From Clostridiales bacterium (GTDB lineage: Bacteria > Bacillota > Clostridia > Oscillospirales > Oscillospiraceae): 6,882 bases of DNA. The notes beneath the pieces were generated by a model. It saw only the letters and a program-made list of their open reading frames with translations. It had not been told where the DNA came from and did no database searches. The stretch lies in assembly GCA_019422005.1 (NCBI GenBank), contig JAHZEF010000011.1, positions 15,413-22,294 on the forward strand, written 5' to 3'. The translations under genes and the position numbers were made by a program. Shown here piece by piece: positions 5,867 through 6,882 of the stretch; positions within the stretch are counted from its first letter, which is position 1; every line of letters starts with the position of its first letter.

Positions 5867-6882
5867 GTTCCTGCATGCGGCGGATCTGCATCTGGACTCC
5901 CCGTTTCACGCCCTGCCGCCGGAGCAGGCGGCCGTGCGCCGGCAGGAGCAGCGGCTGCTGCTGGACGAGCTGGCAGAGCTGTGCAGCCTGGAGCGCTGCG
6001 ACCTGATGCTGCTCTCCGGCGATCTCTTTGACGCCGACGCCGTGCGCCCGGATACGTTTGAGGCCCTCTGCCGCAGCCTCCGCAGCTGCCGCGCCCGGGT
6101 GTTCATCGCGCCGGGGAACCACGACTACGACGCGCCGGGCAGCCCCTACCGCCGCAGCGGCTGGCCGGACAACGTCCATATTTTCCACAGCGCCGCGCCG
6201 GAGGCCGTGGTGCTGGAGGATCTGGGCGCGGCGGTCTGGGGCGCGGCCTTCACCGCCCCCGTCTCCCCCTCCCTGCTGGAGGGCTTCCGGGTCCGGGACC
6301 GCCGGCTCCAAAACCTGATGGTGCTTCACGGCGATCCGGAAAACGCCAATTCCCCCTATAATCCGGTCGCCGCCCGCCAGATTGAGGGCTCCGGCCTGGA
6401 CTATCTGGCGCTGGGGCACCTCCACACCGCCGGCGGCCTGCGCCGGGCCGGGCGGACGGCCTATGCCTGGCCCGGCTGCCCCATGGGCCGCGGCTTTGAC
6501 GAGACCGGCGAAAAGGGCGTCCTTCTGGGGACGCTCTCCGGCGAGGGCTGCCGGGTGGAGTTCCGGCCGCTGCCGGGCCGCCGGTATGAAATCCTCTCCG
6601 TGGAAGCCGGAACGCACCCGCTGGAGGCCATAGAAGCCGCGCTGCCGCCCCATACGGAGCGGGACAGCTATCGGATCCTTCTGACCGGCCAGTGCCCTCC
6701 ACCGGACGTCCCGGGGCTGTACGACGCCCTGTCCCGCCGGTTCTTCAGCCTGACCATCCGGGATCAAACCTCGCGGCCCCGGGAGCTGTGGGCGGCGCGG
6801 GGGGAGGACACGCTGAAGGGCCTGTTCCTGCAGGCGCTGTACGACGATCCGGGCCGGGCGGAGGATCCGGCGCTCTATGAGC
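5859..6882 (+). CDS. DNA repair exonuclease, SbcD/Mre11/YhaO-like metallophosphoesterase (3' partial)
   Basis: I followed this frame codon by codon from GTG 5859 to the right edge: 341 codons without a stop, so the 3' end is missing. The metallophosphoesterase motifs appear in order: HAADLHLDSPF (D9, H11), LLSGDLFD (D55), APGNHDYD (N87, H88), VLHGD (H157) and LGHLHT (H187, H189). This is the Mre11/SbcD pattern, and DLHLDSPF with HGDPENANSPYNP resembles the YhaO branch. Such proteins are Mn-dependent nucleases that act with an SMC-like ATPase (SbcC or YhaN) on DNA ends; a gene for one would be expected just beyond the window. The start is GTG with only a weak SD-like GGTGGA upstream, and it overlaps the ymdB end by 8 nt, so translation is probably coupled. 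No ATG exists near the N-terminus, and starting later would remove metal ligands. Confidence 0.9.
   Translation, partial: MIRFLHAADLHLDSPFHALPPEQAAVRRQEQRLLLDELAELCSLERCDLMLLSGDLFDADAVRPDTFEALCRSLRSCRARVFIAPGNHDYDAPGSPYRRSGWPDNVHIFHSAAPEAVVLEDLGAAVWGAAFTAPVSPSLLEGFRVRDRRLQNLMVLHGDPENANSPYNPVAARQIEGSGLDYLALGHLHTAGGLRRAGRTAYAWPGCPMGRGFDETGEKGVLLGTLSGEGCRVEFRPLPGRRYEILSVEAGTHPLEAIEAALPPHTERDSYRILLTGQCPPPDVPGLYDALSRRFFSLTIRDQTSRPRELWAARGEDTLKGLFLQALYDDPGRAEDPALYE

Noticed and set aside
5805..6767. Open frame of about 320 codons on the minus strand opposite the SbcD-like gene
   Set aside because: Gly/Ala/Arg/Gln-rich product typical of antisense reading in GC-rich DNA. The plus strand carries all metallophosphoesterase motifs.
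1..6882. CRISPR array, insertion sequence, integrase or phage genes
   Set aside because: No direct repeats with regular spacing, terminal inverted repeats, transposase motifs or phage-like proteins were seen. No attachment-site duplication of the tRNA end was noticed either.

Overview
The window looks like a chromosome segment from a moderately GC-rich Gram-positive anaerobe. The best guess is a Clostridia/Oscillospiraceae-type Bacillota. The reasons are an RNase Y (rny) gene next to a YmdB-type phosphodiesterase, strong AGGAGG-type ribosome binding sites, a tRNA-Leu(UAG) with encoded CCA, and a downstream SbcD/YhaO-like gene. The genus assignment is inference.

Region 1 (3-1567, + strand) is the end of a small carbohydrate-acid locus: the C-terminal sensor domain of a DeoR-family repressor, cut by the window edge, overlapping or abutting a four-carbon acid sugar kinase (DUF1537 family). 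Region 2 (1568-1891) has no confident gene. It holds a possible short hydrophobic ORF or gene remnant and a perfect 13-bp hairpin that can terminate transcription from both sides.

Region 3 (1892-2719, - strand) has a nitroreductase-family flavoprotein, a GC-rich structured leader with no visible promoter, and a tRNA-Leu(UAG) with its own promoter and a textbook intrinsic terminator. Region 4 (2720-2975) is a divergent promoter region: one sigma-A promoter drives the tRNA leftward, and a near-consensus one drives rny rightward with a leader of about 105 nt containing a 10-bp hairpin.

Region 5 (2976 to the right edge, + strand) is an RNA/DNA-metabolism cluster: RNase Y, a small ACT-domain (CASTOR-like) protein, a YmdB/TIGR00282 metallophosphoesterase, and a SbcD/Mre11/YhaO-like exonuclease that starts at GTG inside the end of ymdB and runs off the window. 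RNase Y starts bulk mRNA decay at the membrane, and YmdB is its conserved genomic neighbour. The ACT protein between them, an internal promoter candidate, and a perfect 22-bp palindrome before ymdB suggest that the downstream genes can be controlled separately from rny.

I see no CRISPR array, insertion sequence, phage gene or defence cassette, and I do not claim a new system. The most interesting points are the rny leader hairpin that encloses an alternative start, the ACT sensor inside the rny-ymdB pair, and the promoter plus palindrome in front of ymdB.
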